DNA of 64,000 bases from positions 1 to 64,000 of the forward strand of contig CAJUEV010000002.1 in NCBI GenBank assembly GCA_910585785.1, given 5' to 3'. Made by a program: the position numbers and the translations under genes. The stretch is from an uncultured Christensenella sp. GTDB lineage: Bacteria; Bacillota; Clostridia; Christensenellales; Borkfalkiaceae. Of this stretch, positions 41,886 through 49,289 are shown in pieces (the first letter of the stretch is position 1; each line of letters begins with the position of its first letter). Under the pieces are notes generated by a model, which saw only the letters and a list, made by a program, of their open reading frames with translations, was not told where the DNA came from and ran no database searches.

Positions 41886-42740
41886 TCAAAACGCAAGGCT
41901 TTCCAAATCTTCCGGCGAATCGAGAGTGATTTTGCCTAATTTCCCTTTTCTGAAATCGTCTATTACGGCTCGTTCGCCGCGTTCGTAATCGTAGTCGCCT
42001 CCGCGCAGCAAAAACCCGCGCTTTTTGCAGGCGCAATCAAGCATTTCAAGCGGAGTTCCGCCCGTAACGCCGTACCTTTCTTCCAGCCTTTTCAAATATT
42101 TTTCGGAAAGTTCTTTCAAAAGTTCAAGCGCAACGTCGTCAATATCCAGAATGTCGTCGTTTACGCTGCCCACAAACGCAAGCCGCCTTGCAAGCCGCTG
42201 ATTTTCAAACGCGGGCGGCATTGTGCCGGGAGTATCCAGCAATTCAAACCCTTCGCAACGAATCCACTGTTTGCCGCGGGTCACGCCCGCCTTATCTCCC
42301 GTTTCCGCTCGGCGCCCGCCTGCAAGCAAATTGATAAGCGTGCTTTTGCCCGTGTTGGGAACGCCCGCTATCATAAAACGGAAAACCTTGGTTTGTCCTT
42401 TTAAAGCGGCGCGCTCGCGCTTTTCGGCGACAAGTTTTTCAATTGCCGCCGTAATATCCCTGCGCGAACCGCTGTTTACCGCGTTTATTTTTATTGCCGC
42501 GGCGCCCTTTGCGCGAATGGCTTTAAGCAAAACGTCCGCTCGCTCGTCCGCCAAATCGCCCTTGTTCAATACGTATAATACGGGTTTTGCGCCCGCAAGT
42601 TTTTTAAGTTTGGGGTTAAAAGAAGCCGCGGGACAGCGCGCGTCAAGCACAAAAACAACGCCGTCCACAATAGACAGGTGTTTTTCCATCATTCGCATTG
42701 CCGCGGTCATATGCCCCGGAAACCATTGAATATTCTTCAT
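41886..42740 (-). CDS. rbgA: Ribosome biogenesis GTPase YlqF (RbgA)
   Basis: 284-residue circularly permuted GTPase needed for late 50S assembly. G4 (LNKGD) comes before G1 (GVPNTGKSTL) and G3 (LLDTPGT), the hallmark of the permutation; the C-terminal RNA-binding ANTAR-like region is present. The ATG at 42740 (MKNIQWFPGHMTAAM) is the conserved start; the frame extends to 42761. Precedes rnhB as in Bacillus. Confidence 0.95.
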   Translation of the reverse strand: MKNIQWFPGHMTAAMRMMEKHLSIVDGVVFVLDARCPAASFNPKLKKLAGAKPVLYVLNKGDLADERADVLLKAIRAKGAAAIKINAVNSGSRRDITAAIEKLVAEKRERAALKGQTKVFRFMIAGVPNTGKSTLINLLAGGRRAETGDKAGVTRGKQWIRCEGFELLDTPGTMPPAFENQRLARRLAFVGSVNDDILDIDDVALELLKELSEKYLKRLEERYGVTGGTPLEMLDCACKKRGFLLRGGDYDYERGERAVIDDFRKGKLGKITLDSPEDLESLAF

Positions 42741-42794
42741 TTTTACTCCGTAACCCCTCAAAATTTATCGTCGGTGGAAAATATCCGCAGCAAA

Positions 42795-43463
42795 TTATTT
42801 TTTGCGCAAATCGGGGCGCCGCTCCAAAGTCAGCCTTTCGCTTTCCTTTCTTCGCCAGTCGTCAATCTTTTTATGGTCGCCGGATAAAAGCACGTTTGGT
42901 ACTTTCAAACCATTGTACTCCGCGGGGCGGGTATACTGCGGATATTCCAGCCCGCCGTCCGCAAAACTTTCGTCCACAAGCGAGCCGTCCGAAATAACCC
43001 CTTCCACATACCTTGCCACGCAGTCGCAAACAACCATAGCGGGCAACTCTCCGCCCGTCAAAACGTAGTCGCCTATCGAAATTTCCTCGTCTATATACAA
43101 ATCGATAACCCGCTGGTCAACGCCTTCGTAATGTCCGCAAAGCAAGACTATGTGCCCGCAATCAAGCAACTCGTAAACTTTGCTCTGTTTAAAAGTTTCG
43201 CCCTTGGGTGAAAGATAAATTCTGCGCGCCGTACGGTTCGGGTCAACCGCCTCTATTGCCGAGCCTATCGGTTGCGGCATCATAACCATTCCCGCGCCGC
43301 CGCCAAAGGGATAATCGTCGCACTTGCCGTGCTTGTTTTCGGCATAGTCGCGTATGTTGACTATGTTTATCTCTATCTTTCCCGCTTCGACCGCCCTGCC
43401 TATTATGCTGTTAAAAAGCGGCGTAAACATTTCGGGGAAAAGCGTTAAAACCGTAATTTTCAA
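42795..43463 (-). CDS. trmD: tRNA (guanine-37-N1)-methyltransferase TrmD
   Basis: 222-residue SPOUT-family enzyme making m1G37, which prevents frameshifting. The trefoil-knot SAM site is visible in LLCGHYEGVDQRV and SIGDYVLTGGELPAM, with the N-terminal ITVLTLFPEMF. Starts inside the rimM stop (4-bp overlap). In Bacillus rplS follows directly; here ylqF follows and rplS is moved. Confidence 0.97.
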   Translation of the reverse strand: MKITVLTLFPEMFTPLFNSIIGRAVEAGKIEINIVNIRDYAENKHGKCDDYPFGGGAGMVMMPQPIGSAIEAVDPNRTARRIYLSPKGETFKQSKVYELLDCGHIVLLCGHYEGVDQRVIDLYIDEEISIGDYVLTGGELPAMVVCDCVARYVEGVISDGSLVDESFADGGLEYPQYTRPAEYNGLKVPNVLLSGDHKKIDDWRRKESERLTLERRPDLRKK

Positions 43464-43957
43464 ACGGAAACTTCCTTAAATCTTTTTTTGTTGACTACAA
43501 TCTTTTTGTTTGCCGTGTCCACGCTTTCAATAACGCCTTCGGCAGCGGCAAAACTCAGTTCGCCCTTGGCGGTTTCCAGCGTATAAACGTCCGTCCTTGC
43601 GGGAGTTACGGCAACCACGTCGCCTATCTTTTCACCCGAGGACGTAACAACCTCGCACCCCGTCAAATCGGCAATATAGTACCGCCCTTCCGGAAGTTCG
43701 GGCATATCGTTGCGGAAAACTTCAATTTCCTTTCCGCGCAAAAGTTCGGCGGCGTTTCTGTCCGCCACTCCGCGCAAAGCGACGTATGCAAATTCGCCCT
43801 GCGCCCTTACTGAAAGCAGCGCGTACTCGGCGCCGTCTATATAAACCCGTTTAAAATCCTTCAAATCTTCCGCGCTGTCCAAAAAGACTTTTATCTTTAT
43901 TTCCCCGCGTATGCCCTGCGGCTTTAAAACCGCGCCTATGCTTAATTTCTGTTCCAT
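43460..43957 (-). CDS. rimM: Ribosome maturation factor RimM
   Basis: 165 residues. 30S maturation factor binding S19: N-terminal RimM domain (SIGAVLKPQGIRGEIKIKVF), then a PRC-barrel C-terminal half (TGCEVVTSSGEKIGDVVAV). The start is placed at the ATG at 43957 because the conserved N-terminus begins there, but the ribosome site is weak and the upstream ATG at 43975 cannot be ruled out. Overlaps trmD by 4 bp. Confidence 0.93.
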   Translation of the reverse strand: MEQKLSIGAVLKPQGIRGEIKIKVFLDSAEDLKDFKRVYIDGAEYALLSVRAQGEFAYVALRGVADRNAAELLRGKEIEVFRNDMPELPEGRYYIADLTGCEVVTSSGEKIGDVVAVTPARTDVYTLETAKGELSFAAAEGVIESVDTANKKIVVNKKRFKEVSV

Positions 43958-44018
43958 AACACCGTCAATATGCAAAATAAGCCGAGCGGCTTGCGTTCGG
44001 CTTTCCGTTGAATACGGA

Positions 44019-44267
44019 TTAAACTTTTTCCTTTATTTCCACCAAAACCCTTTTGCTGTCGCGGGGTGTGGACGCGCTGACAAGCGTGCGCAAAGCCTTG
44101 GCTATTTTGCCCTGCTTTCCGATAACCTTGCCCATATCGCCGGGATTTAAATACACCGTCACTTCCGTAACGTTTTCTTTTTCTTCCGTCTTGTACTCGA
44201 TTTCGCTCTTTTTCTCGGCGAAACTTTCAACCACAAACTTTATAAGTTCCTGAACGTTGTTTTCCAT
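44019..44267 (-). CDS. khpA: KH-domain RNA-binding protein KhpA (YlqC)
   Basis: 82 residues containing one KH domain with the G-x2-G loop in GKVIGKQGKIA. KhpA with KhpB binds many RNAs and affects cell length and division in other Firmicutes. Conserved placement between rpsP and rimM. The ATG at 44267 has GGGAGCAAAAG upstream. Confidence 0.94.
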   Translation of the reverse strand: MENNVQELIKFVVESFAEKKSEIEYKTEEKENVTEVTVYLNPGDMGKVIGKQGKIAKALRTLVSASTPRDSKRVLVEIKEKV

Positions 44268-44394
44268 TCTTTTGCTCCCTCGGGCGCGTTAAATAAGGGA
44301 TATATGCGCCCCTTTTAAAATTTTGAAGTATAGCCGAAGCGCGCTTTATCCGCCGCAACCGACGAAAAAGCGCGTATTCACCGTCTATAAATTA

Positions 44395-44691
44395 TCAGCC
44401 TTTCTTTTTCTTGTTGTTGGTTTTGGGCGCGGAAAGCTTTTCGCTTTTTTGCATAACGCCGACCGTTACAAGATAGCTTTTTACCGTTTCGGTAGGCTGA
44501 ACGCCCTTTGCAAGCCAATCCTTTGCTTTTTCTACGTCGATGTTGATTTCCGCAGGCGTTTTAAGGGGATTAACGTAACCGATTTTGTCGATATATTCTC
44601 CCGAACGCGCCTTGCGCGAATCGATAACAACCACACGGTAGAAGGGACTTTTCTTGTCGCCCATTCTTGTAAGTCTCATTTTAACTGCCAT
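44395..44691 (-). CDS. rpsP: 30S ribosomal protein S16
   Basis: 98 residues with the conserved MAVKMRLTRMGDKKSPFYRV start, SRKARSGEYIDKIGYVNPL and the KAKDWLAKGVQPTETVK block; the C-terminus is Lys-rich. A 95-bp gap separates it from ffh; same operon by Firmicutes gene order. AGGAGTTTTAC is the ribosome site. Confidence 0.98.
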   Translation of the reverse strand: MAVKMRLTRMGDKKSPFYRVVVIDSRKARSGEYIDKIGYVNPLKTPAEINIDVEKAKDWLAKGVQPTETVKSYLVTVGVMQKSEKLSAPKTNNKKKKG

Positions 44692-44786
44692 TTTTGTAAA
44701 ACTCCTTTGCCTTCAAGGCATATATATAAATTTTTATTTTTTATTTAGTTACGATGTCCGCGCGCCGCGCTTACCACAATTTAATT

Positions 44787-46097
44787 TTAAAAGGGCAATC
44801 TTCTTTTGCCGTTTTTAAACTGTTTCATAAGTTGCTTTGTCTGCTCAAACTGCTTTAAAAGCTGGTTAATTTCCTGCACGCTTGTGCCCGAGCCCGCCGC
44901 TATTCTCTTTTTTCTGGACGAGTTTATAATTGAAGGCTCCGTTCTCTCGCGCTTGGTCATTGAAAGAATTATCGCCTTGGTGCGCTCCATACGCTTTTCG
45001 TCAATGTCTTCCGCCTTAACTTTTCCGCCTACACCGGGCATCATTGAAAGCAACGCCTGCGCACCGCCCATCTTCTTCATACTTTCAAACTGCGTCAAAT
45101 AATCTTCCAGCGTAAAAGTATTTTCAAGCATTTTTTTCTGCAAAGATTTGGCTTGTTCTTCGGTTACCGCTTCCTGAGCCTTTTCGATAAGGGTAAGCAC
45201 GTCGCCCATTCCCAATATGCGGGAAGCCATTCTGTCCGGATAGAAGGGCTCTAAATCGGTTAGTTTTTCGCCTACGCCTATAAATTTTATAGGTTTGCCC
45301 GTCACCGCTTTTATCGAAAGACAAGCGCCGCCGCGGGTGTCGCCGTCAAGTTTGGTCAAAATTACGCCCGTAACTTCCAACCTTTCGTTAAAAGTTTTTG
45401 CAACGTTTACGGCAACCTGTCCCATCATACTGTCTACGGTAAGCAAAATTTCGCTTACGTTAACCGCTGTTTTGATATTTTCAAGTTCCTGCATAAGCGG
45501 CTCGTCAATTTCAAGCCTGCCCGCCGTATCTATGATAACCGTGTCGTATCCCATCGCCTTAGCGTGGTCAACCGCCTCTTTCGCGGTTTTTACGGGGTTT
45601 TGCGTACCTTTTTCAAAAACTTCCGCGCCTGCGTTTTTGCCGACGACTTTCAACTGGTTTATTGCCGCGGGACGGTAAATATCGCAACCTACAAGCAACG
45701 GTTTTTTGCCGTTCTTTTTTAAATTTACCGCAAGTTTTCCGCAAAGCGTGGTTTTGCCCGCGCCCTGCAAACCGCACATCATTATTACCGTGGGCGGCTT
45801 GGGCGCAACCGTAAGTTTTTGGTTTGTCGAACCCATCAGCGCGATAAGTTCTTCGTTTACTATTTTTATAACCTGCTGCGCAGGGTTAAGACTTTTTAAA
45901 ATTTCCTGTCCGACCGCTTTTTCGGAAACGTCCGCGCAAAACTTTTTTGCAACCTGAATGTTTACGTCCGCTTCAAGCAAGGCAACGCGCACTTCGCGCA
46001 TAGCGGTTTTAATTTCAAGTTCCGTCAACCTTCCGCGCTTGGTCAGTTTAGAAAATATATGGTTTAATCTCTCCGAAAGAGATGAAAATGCTCCCAT
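44787..46097 (-). CDS. ffh: Signal recognition particle protein Ffh
   Basis: 436-residue GTPase that targets nascent membrane proteins with 4.5S RNA and FtsY. NG domain: G1 GLQGAGKTTLCGKLA, DTAGRLE and TKLDGDTRGGA. M domain: Met-rich helices (LSMMPGVGGK, KKMGGAQALLSM) and the SRP RNA-binding SGTSVQEINQLLKQF. Complete. Gap to ylxM is 13 bp. ftsY is not in this window, unlike in Bacillus where it is just upstream. Confidence 0.98.
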   Translation of the reverse strand: MGAFSSLSERLNHIFSKLTKRGRLTELEIKTAMREVRVALLEADVNIQVAKKFCADVSEKAVGQEILKSLNPAQQVIKIVNEELIALMGSTNQKLTVAPKPPTVIMMCGLQGAGKTTLCGKLAVNLKKNGKKPLLVGCDIYRPAAINQLKVVGKNAGAEVFEKGTQNPVKTAKEAVDHAKAMGYDTVIIDTAGRLEIDEPLMQELENIKTAVNVSEILLTVDSMMGQVAVNVAKTFNERLEVTGVILTKLDGDTRGGACLSIKAVTGKPIKFIGVGEKLTDLEPFYPDRMASRILGMGDVLTLIEKAQEAVTEEQAKSLQKKMLENTFTLEDYLTQFESMKKMGGAQALLSMMPGVGGKVKAEDIDEKRMERTKAIILSMTKRERTEPSIINSSRKKRIAAGSGTSVQEINQLLKQFEQTKQLMKQFKNGKRRLPF

Positions 46098-46110
46098 TAT
46101 CAGTTCCTTA

Positions 46111-46500
46111 TCAATTATTATCGACGCTTTCGCCGCCCGTAAACTGCGTTAAAACGTCTTTATTTAAAATATTTTTCAGTTTGTCCGCATCTTCCGAATA
46201 CTGCGTGTGCGCCGAAAAAAATTCATCCGCCCATTCGCGGACGGCGGAAAGCTTAAACAAAGCTTTTTCGTTTACATCGTTTACCGTTTGCAAAAATTTA
46301 AGTCTGCTTTCATATTCTTCAAACTGTTTTTTGCAGGTCTTCAAACATTCCGAAACCGCCTGACGGCTTATGCCCTTTTCTTCCGCAATTTCGGAAACGG
46401 TTAAATCAAGATTAAAATATAAATTTGTAATTTCCTGCTGGGTCAGGGTCAAAAGTCCGTTGTATATATCCCACAGCCGCATAAAAACCGTTTTGTTCAT
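46111..46500 (-). CDS. ylxM: YlxM family DNA-binding/SRP-associated protein
   Basis: 129-residue sigma-70 region 4-like helix-turn-helix protein: LTLTQQEITNLYFNLDLTVS, then EIAEEKGISRQAVSECLK as recognition helix. In Streptococcus it modulates SRP GTPase activity; in most Firmicutes it is encoded just before ffh, as here. Likely co-transcribed with ffh from the promoter at 46531-46559. Confidence 0.93.
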   Translation of the reverse strand: MNKTVFMRLWDIYNGLLTLTQQEITNLYFNLDLTVSEIAEEKGISRQAVSECLKTCKKQFEEYESRLKFLQTVNDVNEKALFKLSAVREWADEFFSAHTQYSEDADKLKNILNKDVLTQFTGGESVDNN

Positions 46501-46530
46501 ACGTAATCACCCGTCCTCGGCTATACCATT

Positions 46531-46580
46531 ATAATAAACGCAAAACAAAAGTCTGTCAAGTATTTTTAATTGACAGACTT
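46531..46580 (-). promoter_or_regulatory. ylxM-ffh promoter with 11-bp inverted repeat over the -35
   Basis: Minus-strand TTGACA (plus 46554-46559) and TATTAT (plus 46531-46536) are 17 bp apart. AAGTCTGTCAA (46549-46559) and TTGACAGACTT (46570-46580) form a perfect 11-bp inverted repeat with a 10-bp gap, covering the -35. Either a repressor/activator site or a hairpin; not explained by known ffh control. Confidence 0.65.
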
Positions 46581-46680
46581 AAATAATTTTTTTATGCCGA
46601 TTTTGTTTTGCAAGTTTGACAAGCTAAGCAAACTGCGGTTAGCGGGTATATTTGTTAATTTATCCGACTTTTTAACAAAA

Positions 46681-46698
46681 TTGTTTAGCAATTAACAA
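46681..46698. promoter_or_regulatory. Rex-like operator candidate
   Basis: TTGTTTAGCAATTAACAA matches the Rex consensus TTGTTAA-N4-TTAACAA at all positions but one. It lies 35 bp upstream of the promoter for the small gene at 46806. No Rex gene is in the window; the match could be chance in AT-rich DNA. Confidence 0.35.
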
Positions 46699-46732
46699 TA
46701 CCGCAAGAAGCGGCAACAAAAAAATATTTAAA

Positions 46733-46761
46733 TTGACATAAATTTATCGATATGATAAACT
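46733..46761 (+). promoter_or_regulatory. Strong promoter with palindrome before the 46806 gene
   Basis: Perfect TTGACA (46733-46738), 17-bp spacer, TAAACT (46756-46761). The inverted repeat TTTATC-GATAT-GATAAA (46743-46759) fills the spacer and half the -10, a typical repressor position. Confidence 0.7.
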
Positions 46762-46805
46762 CTATCGTGTTATTTTAAAAAAATCATAGGGCAGAGTGAA
46801 AGTTT

Positions 46806-47036
46806 ATGTGGAAAGAAATAGACGGCGCCGTTTACGACACCGCAAAGTCGGCAATAGACAAAAAATTCACCTATGGTGTACCCGGCGACCCCTGCGGCTA
46901 TGAAGAGACTTTATATATAACGAGCGACGGAAGATATTTCATCTACACCTACGGCGGCAAAAAATCAAAATATCCCGAGGAAAATATAACCCCTATCGAA
47001 AGAGAAGAAGTTAAAAACTGGCTTTTTTCGCACTAA
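46806..47036 (+). CDS. Small hypothetical protein
   Basis: 76 residues, soluble, Tyr- and Gly-rich (FTYGVPGDPCGYEETLYITS, then DGRYFIYTYGGKKSKYP), with a single Cys and a helical end (PIEREEVKNWLF). No family recognised. It has one of the strongest promoters in the window, with a built-in palindrome, suggesting tight regulation rather than chance. The ATG at 46806 is preceded by AGGGCAGAG. Convergent with the structured RNA at 47135-47556, with a bidirectional hairpin between them. Confidence 0.6.
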   Translation: MWKEIDGAVYDTAKSAIDKKFTYGVPGDPCGYEETLYITSDGRYFIYTYGGKKSKYPEENITPIEREEVKNWLFSH

Positions 47037-47077
47037 AATAAGGCGAATTTGTCAAGTTACATAAAAATTTTATAAAT

Positions 47078-47118
47078 AAAAACCTTTTTACCGCTAAACG
47101 TACGTAAATAAGGTTTTT
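47078..47118. terminator. Bidirectional terminator
   Basis: AAAAACCTT pairs with AAGGTTTTT, and TTTAC with GTAAA inside. A/T runs on both sides. It ends the small plus-strand gene and would back up the terminator of the minus-strand RNA. Confidence 0.85.
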
Positions 47119-47134
47119 TATTTTACGCTCAAAT

Positions 47135-47556
47135 AACAAACCCTGCGCCAATACGTCGGTGCAGGGTATAGTATTTTATTTAATTTTGATTTAGAAACCG
47201 CCTCCGCACGGTTACCGCTTAGGCAAATCGGTTCTTAAACCACGCAGCCGATAATCGCGCTTATCCGCCGCTTAAAAATTAACCGTGCTTGGAATCAGGT
47301 TTCTCCCGTAAACTTGTACATTGGAGTTTACCTTCCTTCTCTTTCTATCGTTTTGGCGTAAAGTCTAATCATATGCTTTACCTCCTAAACAATTTTCCCT
47401 TAATTTTTCCCTGTTATCATATGGAAACGTCAGCCACGGCTTGCCGTTTCAAAAAATAAACCTTGACCCGCTTTCGCGGCTACTTATATTTCATATAGCT
47501 TACCTCTTAGATTAATGTTGGTACCTAACATTTTTTGTAAGTTATTTTCCTTTTGT
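47135..47556 (-). ncRNA. Candidate structured non-coding RNA of unknown class
   Basis: About 420 nt transcribed from a near-perfect promoter (47563-47590), ending at a hairpin terminator (47140-47167). It contains at least seven perfect local helices: AATGTT/AACATT (47514, 47527), CCGC-GAAA-GCGG with a GNRA loop on the minus strand (47468-47479), GAAACG/CGTTTC (47424, 47445), GTAAAG/CTTTAC (47358, 47376), GTAAACT/AGTTTAC (47308, 47325), and nested GGTTTC/GAAACC (47298, 47194) with TAACCGTGC/GCACGGTTA (47280, 47206). No long ORF exists. I find no RNase P, tmRNA, SRP or 6S hallmarks. Tiny ORFs with ribosome sites occur inside (see findings), so a peptide-encoding leader is an alternative. Confidence 0.6.
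47140..47167 (-). terminator. Terminator of the structured RNA
   Basis: ACCCTGC-GCC pairs with GGT-GCAGGGT; the minus strand continues TTTGTTATTTG. Confidence 0.75.
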
Positions 47557-47562
47557 GCCTTT

Positions 47563-47590
47563 ATTATAGCATATAAAAATTGTTTGTCAA
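47563..47590 (-). promoter_or_regulatory. Near-consensus promoter of the structured RNA
   Basis: Minus-strand TTGACA (plus 47585-47590) and TATAAT (plus 47563-47568) with a 16-bp spacer and TG before the -10. Both hexamers are perfect, making this one of the best promoters in the window. Confidence 0.85.
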
Positions 47591-47678
47591 TAGGTATTTT
47601 AAAAATTTTTTAAATTTTTTTCAAGATTATGTCAAATAAAATCAAGCGGGCGAATTAAATTTTTTTGGGTGATTTCGC

Positions 47679-47707
47679 TTAACAAAAACTGCGTTTCGTC
47701 ATATAAT
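47679..47707 (+). promoter_or_regulatory. Promoter of the cation/proton antiporter
   Basis: TTAACA (47679-47684) and TATAAT (47702-47707), 17-bp spacer; AAAGGAGG ribosome site follows at 47716-47723. Confidence 0.75.
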
Positions 47708-47736
47708 ACGACGGTAAAGGAGGTTTTTATTTAATT

Positions 47737-49215
47737 ATGTTTGAGGGAAATTCCGCGATAGGTTTTGTCGCCGTTCTTTCTATAATATTATTTTCAACCA
47801 AATTTTTGGGGCTTTTGTTCAAACGCATAGGCTTGCCGCAGGTTTTGGGCTACATAATTGCGGGGCTGCTTGTAGGTCCCTCCGTTTTCGGCGAACTGTT
47901 TTATAAATGGTTCGGCGGCGGTTTTTGCCTTATCGGGTTTGAGGAGGGCGGCTACATAAGTTTGCTTGCGCTGCCCAAGGAAAACGCGCTTGCCATTTTT
48001 TCAAAAATAGGCGTGCTTTTGCTTATGTTTACAACGGGGCTTGAAACAAACCTTAAAGAGCTTAAACACACGGGACTCGCCGCCGTACTAATGGCTACCG
48101 CGGGCGTTGCCATGCCTTTGCTTTTCGGATTTTTGATTTCGCTGCCCTTCGGCGGAATAGGTTTGGGATTTTCCGACCAGACAAAAATTTTCCGCGGAAT
48201 ATTCATAGGCACCATTTTAACCGCCACAAGCGTTGCCATAACCGTTTCGGTACTTAAAGAACTTGGTAAAATAAACACCAGACTGGGAACTACCGTAGTT
48301 GCCGCCGCAATAATTGACGACGTTATAGGCATTGTGCTGCTTTCGGTAGTGACGGGCATTGCGAAGGGCTACGCGGGCACTGCGGAAGCGGGAAACGGCT
48401 TTGAAGCGTTTAAATCGACGATTTACGGCACTATAATAATGATTATTTGCTTTTTCATATTTGCCGTGCTTGCAGGATTTTTAATTTCTAAACTGTTTAA
48501 ATGGATGGATAGGCGCTGGCCCACTCACCACCGCATTCCCATATTCGCACTGGCGGTGTGCTTTGCTTACAGCTGGATTGCGGAAGAAGTTTTCGGCGTT
48601 GCGGACATTACGGGCGCGTTTCTTGCGGGAGTTGTGCTGTCCACGGACATTCGCGCAAGCCGCTACACCGACAGGCAGGTAGAAGTTGACACATACACAA
48701 TGTTTGCGCCCGTATTTTTTGCGAACATAGGCATAAGCAGTATTTCGTTTGCAAATCTTGACCCGCGCTTGCTGCTGTTTTCGCTGCTTGCCGTAATAGC
48801 AGGACTTGCGGGCAAAATTATAGGTTGCGGCGCAGTGTGCAAGGCGTTTAAATACAGTTGGCGGGAAAGCGTCACCGGCGGCGTGGGAATGATGGCGCGC
48901 GGCGAGGTTGCGCTGATTGTGACCGCCGCGGTTATAAACGAAGAACTTCTCGGCGCGTACGCGTTGCCGAAAGACTTTATGATTATGACGGTGCTTCTTA
49001 TTTTAATTTCTTCCGTGCTTACCCCCATACTTCTTAAAGTGCTATACGGCAACGGCACAAAAAAGGGGCGCGCCGCAAAACAAGCGGTTGCGCAAACGGC
49101 TACGGAAGGCGCTGAAATAAACGAAACGCCCGAAACGGACGCGGACGCGGCAAACGAAGCCAGCGAACCCGCCCAAACGCCGGAACAGGCGGAAGGCGCG
49201 GCGGCAAACAATTAA
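47737..49215 (+). CDS. Cation/proton antiporter (CPA2 family)
   Basis: 492 residues with about 12-13 membrane helices from residue 5 to 440. The ion-binding AAAIIDDVIGIVLL motif (DD pair, electrogenic Na+/H+ type) is around residues 188-201, and FKRIGLPQVLGYIIAGLLVG at the N-terminus is typical of the family. The last 50 residues form a hydrophilic Ala/Glu/Thr-rich tail with no recognised regulatory domain (no TrkA-N). It likely exports Na+ or K+ for pH and salt balance. The ribosome site is strong but 13 bases from the ATG. Monocistronic with its own promoter and terminator. Confidence 0.9.
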   Translation: MFEGNSAIGFVAVLSIILFSTKFLGLLFKRIGLPQVLGYIIAGLLVGPSVFGELFYKWFGGGFCLIGFEEGGYISLLALPKENALAIFSKIGVLLLMFTTGLETNLKELKHTGLAAVLMATAGVAMPLLFGFLISLPFGGIGLGFSDQTKIFRGIFIGTILTATSVAITVSVLKELGKINTRLGTTVVAAAIIDDVIGIVLLSVVTGIAKGYAGTAEAGNGFEAFKSTIYGTIIMIICFFIFAVLAGFLISKLFKWMDRRWPTHHRIPIFALAVCFAYSWIAEEVFGVADITGAFLAGVVLSTDIRASRYTDRQVEVDTYTMFAPVFFANIGISSISFANLDPRLLLFSLLAVIAGLAGKIIGCGAVCKAFKYSWRESVTGGVGMMARGEVALIVTAAVINEELLGAYALPKDFMIMTVLLILISSVLTPILLKVLYGNGTKKGRAAKQAVAQTATEGAEINETPETDADAANEASEPAQTPEQAEGAAANN

Positions 49216-49233
49216 ATTTTGATTTGCGTTTAA

Positions 49234-49264
49234 AAAGCGCGGGGCTTATAACAGCCCCGCGCTT
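49234..49264. terminator. Bidirectional terminator between antiporter and recG
   Basis: AAAGCGCGGGGCT pairs with AGCCCCGCGCTTT around a 5-6-base loop; T-rich on both outer sides. Confidence 0.9.
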
Positions 49265-49289
49265 TAATTTTTATTTATTAGATTTTACG

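Noticed and set aside
43957..43975. Upstream ATG for rimM
   Set aside because: The extra six residues are not part of the conserved N-terminus, though neither start has a strong ribosome site.
47135..47556. RNase P RNA, tmRNA, SRP RNA or 6S RNA as identity of the structured RNA
   Set aside because: No GAGGAAAGTCC/ACAGAAA pair, no CCA-ended tRNA-like part or tag ORF, no GGAAG SRP apex, and no long rod with central bubble.
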